From: Myxococcales bacterium
GTDB lineage: Bacteria > Myxococcota_A > Polyangia > Fen-1088
Direction: 5' to 3'
Assembly: GCA_025350815.1 (NCBI GenBank)
Contig: JANXXE010000006.1
Coordinates: 1 to 64,000, forward strand
Length of the DNA stretch: 64,000 nt
Below the pieces are notes generated by a model. That model was given only the letters and a program-made list of their open reading frames with translations, had not been told where the DNA came from and made no database searches. Shown here piece by piece: positions 26,245-33,795 of the stretch. Position 1 is the stretch's first letter. The number at the start of each line of letters is the position of its first letter. A program made the position numbers and the translations under genes.

Positions 26245-27738
26245 TTGCTGCCGCTGGTCGTCGGGGTTCTGGTTGCCGGCGTTCTGGCCCTGGGGGCCGG
26301 CATCGTCTTGTTCGTGGGCTACGGATTCGAGCGCTTCGTGGGCCTGCGCTACCTGCTGCACGGCCGCGCCACGTCGACCGCCCACGCGGGACTGACCGTC
26401 GCGGTACTGATGGTGGTGGCGGGAATCATTGCCCTGGTCGGCGGCGGGCACGAACACGCCCGCGAGATCGAGACGCTGGGTGTGGTGCTGACGTTGTTCG
26501 GGGCGCTGGGCGCGATGCTGTTCCTACTGTTGCGGGTGTTCGCCGTCTTCACGACGGTAAGCACGATGGGCGTCGTTCTGGGCGTGGCATCGCTGGTCGT
26601 GGTTCTGGCGGTGACCAGCGGCTTCGAACGGGAATTCCAGGACAAGGTGCTGGCCGTCAACGCGCATCTCATCGTCATGAAATACGGCGATCAGGGCCTG
26701 CGGCAGACCGACGCAGAAGCCGAAGCCGAGGCCGAGGACATCAAGAATAAGCTGCGCGGCTTCCCGGGCTTGACGTCGATGGCCAAGTTCAGCCTGTCCG
26801 CTGGCGAGGTCATGATTGGCAAGGTGGGGGCAAACCTGAAGGGTGTGGACTTGCCCGAGGGCGCAGCCGACCTGAAGCGCACCTTGGTGGAAGGTTCGGT
26901 CGACGATCTGGCCCGACCCGTGAGCTGCCCGGTCGAGGGGGCCGCCGACATGCCGGCGAAAGCCATTATCTTGGGCCGAGAGCTGGCGCACCGCCTGCGC
27001 GCGAAGATCGGCCAGTGCGTGTCTGTACTGGTTCCGTTCACCGGCAGCCCCGGCGGGGCGCCCGTTTCGTATCGGTTCAAGGTGGTGGGCACCTTCCAAA
27101 TGGGGTTTCACGAATACGACACGCGCCTGGCCTACGTCCGGCTGGCCGACGCGCGCAGTCTGGGTAATGCACGTCAGTCGATATTTGGTGTCGAGCTGCG
27201 CTTTGCCGATCCGCTGATGGCGCTGACCGCCGAGGGCGAAATCACGCGACGGCTGGGCAACGATCTGAAGATCATCGACTGGAAGACGTTGAACCGGAAT
27301 CTGTTCATGGCGCTGACCATGCAGAAAGTCATCATCGCGTTATTCCTGGTGCTGATTATCGTCGTGGCGGCCTTCAACATCGTCGCGTCGTTGACGCTGA
27401 TCGTGCTGAACAAGGTTCCCGAGATTGCGATCTTGCGTTCGATGGGCGCTCGCTCGCTGTCGCTGCTGCGCGTGTTTCTGGTGGCGGGCAGCTTCGTCGG
27501 ATTCGTCGGCACGGGGCTCGGCATTCTGTTCGGGCTACTGGTATGCGCGATGGCGCGAATTTACGGCTATCCGCTGGATCCGAAGGTGTACCTGATTGCG
27601 CAGCTTCCAGTCGCCATCTCGGTGCGCGAACTCGTGTTCGTGGCTGCCTCGACGCAATTGATCTGCTTTCTGGCGACAATCTATCCAGCGGTGCGGGCAG
27701 GCCGCCTGCGCGTAATCGACGGCCTGCGCTACAACTGA
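26245..27738 (+). CDS. LolC/LolE-like ABC transporter permease
   Basis: An inner-membrane protein of 497 residues related to the lipoprotein-releasing permeases LolC/E (FtsX-like fold). An N-terminal extension with about three extra helices precedes the core: STMGVVLGVASLVVVLAVTSGFEREFQDKVL, a large periplasmic domain (residues about 130-345), then three C-terminal helices containing FNIVASLTLIVLNKVPEIAILRSMGA, the LolE coupling motif. No lolD ATPase is adjacent. An in-frame stop at 26230 leaves the TTG at 26245 as the most likely start. It appears monocistronic. Confidence 0.8.
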   Translation: MLPLVVGVLVAGVLALGAGIVLFVGYGFERFVGLRYLLHGRATSTAHAGLTVAVLMVVAGIIALVGGGHEHAREIETLGVVLTLFGALGAMLFLLLRVFAVFTTVSTMGVVLGVASLVVVLAVTSGFEREFQDKVLAVNAHLIVMKYGDQGLRQTDAEAEAEAEDIKNKLRGFPGLTSMAKFSLSAGEVMIGKVGANLKGVDLPEGAADLKRTLVEGSVDDLARPVSCPVEGAADMPAKAIILGRELAHRLRAKIGQCVSVLVPFTGSPGGAPVSYRFKVVGTFQMGFHEYDTRLAYVRLADARSLGNARQSIFGVELRFADPLMALTAEGEITRRLGNDLKIIDWKTLNRNLFMALTMQKVIIALFLVLIIVVAAFNIVASLTLIVLNKVPEIAILRSMGARSLSLLRVFLVAGSFVGFVGTGLGILFGLLVCAMARIYGYPLDPKVYLIAQLPVAISVRELVFVAASTQLICFLATIYPAVRAGRLRVIDGLRYN

Positions 27739-27854
27739 TCACGGCGCGTAGATCAGCGGCGCAGACAGCCGGGCGTCGTCCTCGCTGCCGGTCTGTTCGC
27801 CCCAGATTCCACGCCGGCGCCGACACCTGCGCCACGGCCCGCAAGGCGCGTTGC

Positions 27855-28334
27855 TTAGGGCGCGCTCTTGGTCGGAAGGATTCCGGCGGGCGCGACGCCG
27901 GCGGGCAAGGTCTGATTGTTGGCCTCGTACTTCGACGGGCACTTGGCCATGATTCCATCCGGCGCGACGATGAGCCGGTTGTCCGCGGTCAGCGTTCCCT
28001 TGGCGACGACCTCGGCGCCGCTCTTGAAGTTATCGGGGACCAGGCCCTTGTATTCGGCGGTAATCACGGCCGGTGCGCGCGGCGTACGGCTTTCGATCTT
28101 GAAGCGGTATTGCAACGTGCCCCGCGCCTGTTCGATCGAACCGTCGACCACGTGCCCATGCACCTGCAAATGCTTGCCGCGAAAGCTGTCGACGCTGGCC
28201 ATGACCTCGTCGACGTGCTTGTAATATTCGGCCCCCGCGACGGTCGAGGCGAACAGCAGCCCACCGACTGCGCCGCCGACGACGACCACGGCGATCACCA
28301 GTTTCCAGGCGGCCTTCGGGTTGGCGGTGGTCAT
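27855..28334 (-). CDS. ccmE: CcmE-type haem chaperone with CXXXY motif
   Basis: A periplasmic haem carrier for cytochrome c maturation (System I), 159 residues. An N-terminal membrane anchor (LVIAVVVVGGAVGGLLF) is followed by the OB-fold domain with VHGHVVDGSI and TAEYKGLVPDNFKSGAEVVAKG. The haem-attachment site reads CPSKY (Cys132, Tyr136) in place of the HXXXY found in E. coli. Such cysteine variants are known from archaea and Deltaproteobacteria. The start overlaps the end of the M20 peptidase gene by 4 nt (ATGA). Other ccm genes are not in the window. Confidence 0.88.
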   Translation of the reverse strand: MTTANPKAAWKLVIAVVVVGGAVGGLLFASTVAGAEYYKHVDEVMASVDSFRGKHLQVHGHVVDGSIEQARGTLQYRFKIESRTPRAPAVITAEYKGLVPDNFKSGAEVVAKGTLTADNRLIVAPDGIMAKCPSKYEANNQTLPAGVAPAGILPTKSAP

Positions 28335-29767
28335 TTGTTGATATTAGCGCGCGACTTTGGGCGTGCAACCGCCGGATGACCGCCGGGCTGGGGCCCTGCG
28401 GCAACCTTGTGAAAGTACCGATAGAACATCTCCATGCCGCCGGAAGCCTGGCCCCAGTCGTAGTTCTCGTTGATGGCGTGGTAGCCGTGTTCGGGCAGGG
28501 ACAGGCCCATGAAGACAACCGGTGCCTTCAACAGACGCCGCATGGTCAGGACCGCCCCGATCGATCCGCCCTCGCGGGTCAGCCCCGGCTGTTTGCCGAA
28601 GGTTTCTTTCATCGCGGCGAACGCGGCCTCGTGGTGGGGCCCGCCGATGTCACCGAGGTACGGTTCCAGCCACGATTCGTGGTGGATGACCGCCCCGGGG
28701 CAGCGCTTGCGGATGAAGGCCTTCACCAGGGCAAAGATGCGCGCGGGGCGCTGGTCGGGAACCAGGCGCGTCGACAGTTTCGCTTCGGCGAAATGCGGGA
28801 CGATTGTCTTGATGCCGGGGCCGCTGTAGCCGCCGACCAGGCCGTGAACCTCGAAGGTCGGCTGGGCCATGATCGCTTCCATCAGGCGGGCGTCGTCCGC
28901 AAAACGCAGGCTGTGCAGCTCGTGCGCGGCGGCAAAACGCTTGCGCGAGAAACCCGAGCGGGCAAAGCCGAGGCGCTCGGCGGCGGTCAGTTTGCGGACG
29001 TCGTCGTAGAATCCCGGAATCTTCACGCGGCCGGTGCGCGCGTCGTAGCATTCGGTAATGACGGCGGCCAGCTCGCCGACGGGATTGCGCGCGGCCCCGC
29101 CGGTCGTCCCCGAATGCACATCCTTGGCGCCGGTTTGCAAACGCACCGTGAATCCCATCAGTCCGCGCAGACCGTAGGGCAGGGCGGGGCGGCCCGCCGA
29201 CAACCAGATGGTGTCGGACACGACGACAGCGTCGGTGCGAAAGGGTGGGGCGCCCGCATCGCCGGCGATCGCGCGCTTGAGTCCGGCCTCGAAATGGGGA
29301 CTGCCGATTTCTTCTTCCAGTTCCCACAGGAATTGAATGTTGACCCGTGCCCCGTCGTCGCAGGCCAGCTTGGCGCCGTACAACGCAGTCAGGGCCGGTC
29401 CCTTGTCGTCGGTGGTTCCGCGCGCGTGCCAGCGATCCCCGAGCCGCGTCAGCACGAACGGCGGGCTTTTCCATTCGCTGGCCAGGGCCGGCTGCACGTC
29501 GAGGTGGTTGTAGATCGTCACCGTCGGAAACGATGGGTCGCGGATGATGCGACCGACCACTGTCGGTACGCCCCCGGTGTCGACCAAGTGGGCCTCGGCA
29601 CCGGCGTCGCGCAAATAGGCACACGCCAGGTCGGCGCAGCGACGCATGTCGGCGGCCCGTTCGGGTTCCATGCTGACCGACGGGATCGCAACAAGCGCGG
29701 CCAGTTGGTCCTCGAAGCGGCGACGCAGACCATGGATGTCTGCACGCAGGGTCGCAACGTCACGCAC
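28331..29767 (-). CDS. M20-family metallopeptidase (dipeptidase type)
   Basis: A di-zinc aminoacyl-dipeptidase-like hydrolase of 478 residues. Zinc ligand motifs are present: YNHLDVQP, GTTDDKGP with its bridging Asp, the catalytic ELEEEIGS, and the lid-domain His in the dimerisation region (DVHSGTTGGAARNP). PEHGYHAINENYDW near the C-terminus holds the last ligand. It is cytosolic, with no signal peptide. GTG 29767 is preceded by GGGGG and lies 2 nt after the moaA stop. The longer frame to 29902 overlaps moaA and is rejected. It sits in a unit with moaB, moaA and ccmE. Confidence 0.87.
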   Translation of the reverse strand: MRDVATLRADIHGLRRRFEDQLAALVAIPSVSMEPERAADMRRCADLACAYLRDAGAEAHLVDTGGVPTVVGRIIRDPSFPTVTIYNHLDVQPALASEWKSPPFVLTRLGDRWHARGTTDDKGPALTALYGAKLACDDGARVNIQFLWELEEEIGSPHFEAGLKRAIAGDAGAPPFRTDAVVVSDTIWLSAGRPALPYGLRGLMGFTVRLQTGAKDVHSGTTGGAARNPVGELAAVITECYDARTGRVKIPGFYDDVRKLTAAERLGFARSGFSRKRFAAAHELHSLRFADDARLMEAIMAQPTFEVHGLVGGYSGPGIKTIVPHFAEAKLSTRLVPDQRPARIFALVKAFIRKRCPGAVIHHESWLEPYLGDIGGPHHEAAFAAMKETFGKQPGLTREGGSIGAVLTMRRLLKAPVVFMGLSLPEHGYHAINENYDWGQASGGMEMFYRYFHKVAAGPQPGGHPAVARPKSRANINK

Positions 29768-29769
29768 GG

Positions 29770-30813
29770 TTATCCCCCAATCTGGATCATGGCTTTTCGC
29801 GGGCCGCCGATACCCACAAGATCGAAAACATGGCCGTCGCGTTTGCTGGCCACGGCCTGACGGATGGCCGCGATCACTCCGTCGGGCCCGGCGCTGCGCC
29901 ACAGCGCCCGCAAGTCGACAGCGTCGTCGTAGGCCAAACAGGTGTGCAGGGCCCCGGACGCCGACAGCCGAACGCGGTTGCAGGTGTCACAGAAATGTTC
30001 CGTCATCGGTGAAATGATACCGACGACGGCGGTTGGATCCGACGACAACGTCCAATAGCGCGCGGGGCCGGCACCCCTGGCAGCGCCGGCTGTGTCAGGA
30101 ACGAGCGACTGACCGGGGTGGGCGCGTTCGACGGCCGCGCGGATCTGGGCGGCCGACATCAGCGCGCCGGGGACATACAACTGCCCGCCCGCCATCGGCA
30201 TCTGTTCGATGAAACGCGGCACCATGTCGCGCGACCAGGCGAAACGGCACAGGGCCCCGATTTCGTCGTCGTTGAAACCCTTGACGGCGACGGTGTTGAG
30301 CTTGATGCGCGAAAATCCCGCCGCACGGGCGGCGTCCAACCCGGCCAACACGCGATGCAGTTCACCCCGACGAGTGATGGCGGCGAACTTTTCGGCGTCC
30401 AGGCTGTCGATGCTGACGTTCAGACGATTGACGCCCGACTCGCGCAGCGGCGTGGCCAATTCCGACAGCAAGTGTCCATTGGTGCTAAGCGCAATGTCAC
30501 GGATGCCGGGGATCGCGCGCAGCATGCGCACGAGATCGACCAAATCGCGGCGCACTGTGGGCTCGCCCCCGGTCAGGCGCACGCGTGAGACGCCAAGCCG
30601 CGCGAAGCAGCCGACGATGCCGGCAATCTCTTCGAACGACAGAATGTCCGCGCGATCGACGTGGCTGACGCCGTCGTCGGGCAGGCAGTAGGTGCAACGG
30701 TAGTTGCAGCGATCCGTGACCGACACGCGCAGGTAGTCGATGACACGCCTTTGGCGGTCGACAAGGGGCGCGTCGGTTGCGCCGCCCAGCTGTCGGTCAG
30801 TGCCGGTGGCCAT
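29770..30813 (-). CDS. moaA: GTP 3',8-cyclase MoaA
   Basis: A radical SAM enzyme for the first step of molybdenum cofactor synthesis (GTP to 3',8-cH2GTP), 347 residues. The radical SAM cluster motif CNYRCTYC, the glycine-rich LTGGEPTVRRDL and the second cluster motif CDTCNRVRLSASGALHTC are all intact. The C-terminus ends in the conserved Gly-Gly needed for activity. ATG 30813 (MATGTDRQ) gives the usual length. It overlaps moaB upstream by 17 nt. Confidence 0.95.
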   Translation of the reverse strand: MATGTDRQLGGATDAPLVDRQRRVIDYLRVSVTDRCNYRCTYCLPDDGVSHVDRADILSFEEIAGIVGCFARLGVSRVRLTGGEPTVRRDLVDLVRMLRAIPGIRDIALSTNGHLLSELATPLRESGVNRLNVSIDSLDAEKFAAITRRGELHRVLAGLDAARAAGFSRIKLNTVAVKGFNDDEIGALCRFAWSRDMVPRFIEQMPMAGGQLYVPGALMSAAQIRAAVERAHPGQSLVPDTAGAARGAGPARYWTLSSDPTAVVGIISPMTEHFCDTCNRVRLSASGALHTCLAYDDAVDLRALWRSAGPDGVIAAIRQAVASKRDGHVFDLVGIGGPRKAMIQIGG

Positions 30814-31324
30814 GGTGCCTGTGCAGCTGCGCCACCACATGACCCAGCTCGGGCAGGATCAATTTCTCCAGCGCCAGGCGAACGGCGGCGGGCGAGCCAG
30901 GCATCACGAACACCACCACGGTACCGATGGTCCCGGCAACCGCCCGCGACAGCATCGCCGCCGGTCCGATGGCCGCGTACGACAACGACCGGAACAGCTC
31001 GCCGTAGCCGTCGATGGTCTTGTGAAACAAGGTGGACACCGCCTCGACAGTTGTGTCGCGGCGGGAAATGCCCGTTCCGCCGGTCAGCAGAATGGCATCG
31101 ACCTGTCCGTCGGCGACCAGCTTGCGCACTTGCTCGGCCACGTTGGCCGGCTCATCGGGCAAGATGGCCTCGCCGATGATGGTGAAACCGGCCGCCCGGC
31201 ACAGGTCACTGACCAGCCGGCCGCCTTCGTCGGTCTTCGACGTGCGGGTATCCGAAACAGTCACCACCCCGATGCGAATCGCCTCGGGGGCGGGACCGTG
31301 CGATCGGTGTTCCTCGGCGCTCAC
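30797..31324 (-). CDS. moaB: Molybdopterin adenylyltransferase/MoaB-type protein
   Basis: A molybdenum cofactor synthesis protein of the MogA/MoaB fold, 175 residues. Visible motifs are VVTVSDTRT, the MPT-binding ILLTGGTGISRRDTT and the C-terminal FVMPGSPAAVRLALEKLILPELGH. In many bacteria lacking a separate mog gene this protein adenylates molybdopterin. It starts with GTG. The 17-nt overlap with moaA indicates co-transcription. The PmoA-like gene upstream ends 22 nt away on the same strand. Confidence 0.92.
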   Translation of the reverse strand: MSAEEHRSHGPAPEAIRIGVVTVSDTRTSKTDEGGRLVSDLCRAAGFTIIGEAILPDEPANVAEQVRKLVADGQVDAILLTGGTGISRRDTTVEAVSTLFHKTIDGYGELFRSLSYAAIGPAAMLSRAVAGTIGTVVVFVMPGSPAAVRLALEKLILPELGHVVAQLHRHHGHRH

Positions 31325-31346
31325 GGTCCCGAAGCTTACCCCAGCC

Positions 31347-32405
31347 CTAGCGGACTTCCGCCACGAAGCGCTTGTACTCGGCTTCGACCTCGTCGGTCTT
31401 GGCGGTGTGCGACAGGATCAGCACGCGGTACGCAAAGCGCGCCGACTTGCCACCTTCCAAGGTGTAGTTGAGCGCCTCGGTATTGCCGGGAAAGAACTTC
31501 TTCCCGAACGGATTGGCGGCGAATAGGCCGTAGTTGCGGGCGTGCCACCACGTCGGGTGACTGTTGTTCTTGGGGTGGTCGAAGATGGCGACGGTGACAG
31601 GTTCCTTCGCTACCGTACCGGTCAGGATGACCCAGCGCGCCCGGGTGCCCCAAACGTCGTCGCCGGTCTTGCCTTCGCTGCTCAGGTACTGGCCGGTGAC
31701 CTCGATGGCGTTCGGCTCGGCGACCTTTTCCGTCTTGCCCTTGGCGTCCTTGAATTCCTGCGCCTTGCGCGGCAGTTCCAGGGCGCGGGTCACGCGCAGG
31801 CCCAGCGCGCCTTCCTTGCTGTCATTGAAGCGCACCGGCCCCTTGGCGGCGGTCAGCGTCGCGACGCGATCGATCAGGCGGCGCCCCTCGGCTGCGCCGA
31901 AGGTGAAAGACGTCTCCTCGTGCAGAACAACCTTGCCGTCGGGCATCACCCAGTCGGACTGCACTTCTAGCTGGCCTGTGCCCTTGCCGCCGCGGGCCGT
32001 CTTGACGCCCTTGTGCTGGATTGTCCCGTAGTGGTCCCGCTTGTCAGCGGGGATCGCGTCCGAGTTATTCCAGAAGTCGATGCCGTCGATGTCGCCGTAG
32101 TTGAACCACAGGCCGACGTGGTGCGGATGGTCGGTGCTTTCACCCGGAAGAAGGGGAAAGCCACGCGTAATGACCGCGCCCCCGGCTGTGCGGATGGGAT
32201 ACAGAACCGGCTTCTTGACGTCCGTTGGATAGATGTACGACGTGAACGGCTGGCCCGCGACCAGCACGTCGATGCGCTTGTCGGCGTCCTTGCGGACCAC
32301 CTCGATGGCGACGGGGGCGGCGGGCGCCGCAGAGGCGACCAGCCCGGCCAGCAGGGGGGCTGCGAGACTGATCGCAAACAGAATCATGTGGGATGAAGTC
32401 TTCAT
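31347..32405 (-). CDS. PmoA-like (DUF6807) secreted protein
   Basis: A 352-residue protein with a signal peptide (MKTSSHMILFAISLAAPLLAGLVASA) and a beta-rich body matching the family annotated as PmoA or DUF6807. Recognisable parts are PTDVKKPVLYPIRTAGG, GESTDHPHHVGLWFNYGDIDG and IFDHPKNNSHPTWWHARNYG, with conserved His residues. The family name comes from an old annotation and does not imply methane oxidation. Family members often sit near sugar-degradation genes. ATG 32405 has a good AGGAAG ribosome site just upstream. Substrate and function are unknown. Confidence 0.78.
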   Translation of the reverse strand: MKTSSHMILFAISLAAPLLAGLVASAAPAAPVAIEVVRKDADKRIDVLVAGQPFTSYIYPTDVKKPVLYPIRTAGGAVITRGFPLLPGESTDHPHHVGLWFNYGDIDGIDFWNNSDAIPADKRDHYGTIQHKGVKTARGGKGTGQLEVQSDWVMPDGKVVLHEETSFTFGAAEGRRLIDRVATLTAAKGPVRFNDSKEGALGLRVTRALELPRKAQEFKDAKGKTEKVAEPNAIEVTGQYLSSEGKTGDDVWGTRARWVILTGTVAKEPVTVAIFDHPKNNSHPTWWHARNYGLFAANPFGKKFFPGNTEALNYTLEGGKSARFAYRVLILSHTAKTDEVEAEYKRFVAEVR

Positions 32406-32483
32406 GGAGCTTCCTTTCATATCAGGTTTGGCCACCGGCGGTGCAGGCAGCTGTGGGTGACATCACCCAGATCGCGGCCTTCC

Positions 32484-32519
32484 TGTGGCTGCTTGTGGTG
32501 CCTGCTTGTGGCTGCTTGT
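32484..32519 (+). repeat. 13-bp direct repeat in the intergenic region before the sdh cluster
   Basis: TGTGGCTGCTTGT occurs at 32484-32496 and 32507-32519, a start-to-start distance of 23 bp. It lies in the 226-bp divergent gap between the PmoA-like gene and the phasin-like gene, immediately before a TTGACG element. It could be a pair of regulator sites. Confidence 0.5.
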
Positions 32520-32520
32520 T

Positions 32521-32550
32521 TTGACGGCCTCTGGCGGGCAGCGCTTCATA
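32521..32550 (+). promoter_or_regulatory. Possible promoter of the phasin-like/sdh unit
   Basis: TTGACG at 32521 and TTCATA at 32545 are separated by 18 bp, about 80 bp before ATG 32632. The -10 match is weak. The two 13-bp repeats lie directly upstream, as activator sites would. Confidence 0.3.
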
Positions 32551-32631
32551 CCAGGCTCGGCGGCGGGGACTGAAGCCGATTCGTTTCGCCGCGTTGACCC
32601 GGACCTTCAGCCGTGGCACAAGGGAGCCGCA

Positions 32632-32979
32632 ATGTCGGTCATGAGCTCTTTGAAGGATGTTGTTGTTGGTCAGGCCATGAAGCTGGCCGGAAGCCCCAAA
32701 CTGACGAAACTCGTCAGTGACCCGCGCCTGGTCAACGCCGCGATGAAGGCCATGAGCGTCGGTGGCGCGGTGAAGAACAACGTGGACAAGGCGGGGCGGG
32801 TGGCCGCCGGCGTCTTCGGCCTGGTAACACAGGAAGAGGTTGCCGGCCTTCGGTCGACCATTGCCGACCTTGAGGATTCCGTGGCTTCGCTGCAGATGAA
32901 GACCGCAGCCGCGACACCATCGGCCGTGGTTGCGGAATCGCAGGCGCAGAAGAAGTCGCCCAAGACCGCCCGCAGCTAG
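32632..32979 (+). CDS. Small phasin-like helical protein
   Basis: A 115-residue protein, mostly helical. The N-terminal half (DVVVGQAMKLAGSPKLTKLV...AAMKAMSVGGAVKNNVDKAG) is amphipathic. The second part (LVTQEEVAGLRSTIADLED) is a short coiled coil resembling phasins and the BMFP family, which bind polyhydroxyalkanoate granules or membranes. The tail is Ala/Lys-rich. Family assignment is tentative. AAGGGAG precedes ATG 32632, which decides this start over the open frame from 32485. The stop is 6 nt from sdhC, so it is probably the first gene of the sdh unit. Confidence 0.6.
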   Translation: MSVMSSLKDVVVGQAMKLAGSPKLTKLVSDPRLVNAAMKAMSVGGAVKNNVDKAGRVAAGVFGLVTQEEVAGLRSTIADLEDSVASLQMKTAAATPSAVVAESQAQKKSPKTARS

Positions 32980-32985
32980 TCCGTC

Positions 32986-33795
32986 ATGCCGCAAATAGAC
33001 GTTCCCCTCGAGAAGCTGCGCTTCGGTCAGACCTCCCGGCAGGACGCCTGGTGGCTGGCGCCGCTGCTGACGGTACTGGGCCTCGGCGTCGGATTTGGCT
33101 ACCTGACGTGGGCGATGTTTCAGCCCGAACACTACTGGTGGGGCCCGTATCTGTCGCCCGTTTGCTCGCCCGAAATCTTCGGCAATTCGCCCTTCTCATG
33201 GTTCGGCCCGAAGCCCGCGTGGTTCCCGTGGCCGTCGTCGGTGCCGTTCTTGCCGGCGCTGCTGATTTTGTGGGCGCCGGGTGGCTTCCGCTTCACCTGT
33301 TACTACTACCGGGGCACATACTACAAGGCGTTCTGGGGCGACCCGCCGGGCTGTGCGGTCGGCGAGCCACGTTCGACCTACCGGGGTGAAAATTCGTTTC
33401 CGCTGATCATTCAGAACATCCACCGCTACTTCCTGTACGTCGCCGTCATCTTCATTTTCCTGCTGGGCAACGAGGTCCTCGGCGCGACGCAGTTCCCGGG
33501 CCCCGGGGCGCCGGACCGTCACTTCGGCATCGGCGTCGGCACGCTGGTCATGTTGACCAATCTGGTGCTGGTGTCCTGCTACACCTTCGGCTGCCATTCG
33601 TTCCGACACCTGGTCGGCGGGGTTCTGGATATCTTCTCGAAGTCGAAGGGGCGCAAAAAGGCCTACGACTGCGTGACCTGCCTCAACAAGCGGCACGGCC
33701 TGTTTGCCTGGTTGAGCCTGGCGTCCATGTGTTGCACCGAGCTTTATATCCGCCTGTGTTCGATGGGCGTCATTTCGGACTGGAGAATCTTCTGA
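32986..33795 (+). CDS. sdhC: Succinate dehydrogenase membrane subunit, Cys/His-rich Sdh1-type
   Basis: The membrane anchor of a succinate:quinone oxidoreductase, 269 residues with about five helices. It differs from two-subunit SdhCD anchors and resembles the single large SdhC of mycobacterial Sdh1. It is rich in possible metal or haem ligands: His146 in QNIHRYF, Cys198 and Cys203-His204 in CYTFGCHSFRH, His208, Cys229 and Cys232 in DCVTC, His237, and Cys105 and Cys123. In mycobacterial Sdh1 a membrane-embedded Rieske-type cluster has been described, and these residues make a comparable cofactor plausible here. The stop overlaps the sdhA start by 1 nt. Confidence 0.78.
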   Translation: MPQIDVPLEKLRFGQTSRQDAWWLAPLLTVLGLGVGFGYLTWAMFQPEHYWWGPYLSPVCSPEIFGNSPFSWFGPKPAWFPWPSSVPFLPALLILWAPGGFRFTCYYYRGTYYKAFWGDPPGCAVGEPRSTYRGENSFPLIIQNIHRYFLYVAVIFIFLLGNEVLGATQFPGPGAPDRHFGIGVGTLVMLTNLVLVSCYTFGCHSFRHLVGGVLDIFSKSKGRKKAYDCVTCLNKRHGLFAWLSLASMCCTELYIRLCSMGVISDWRIF

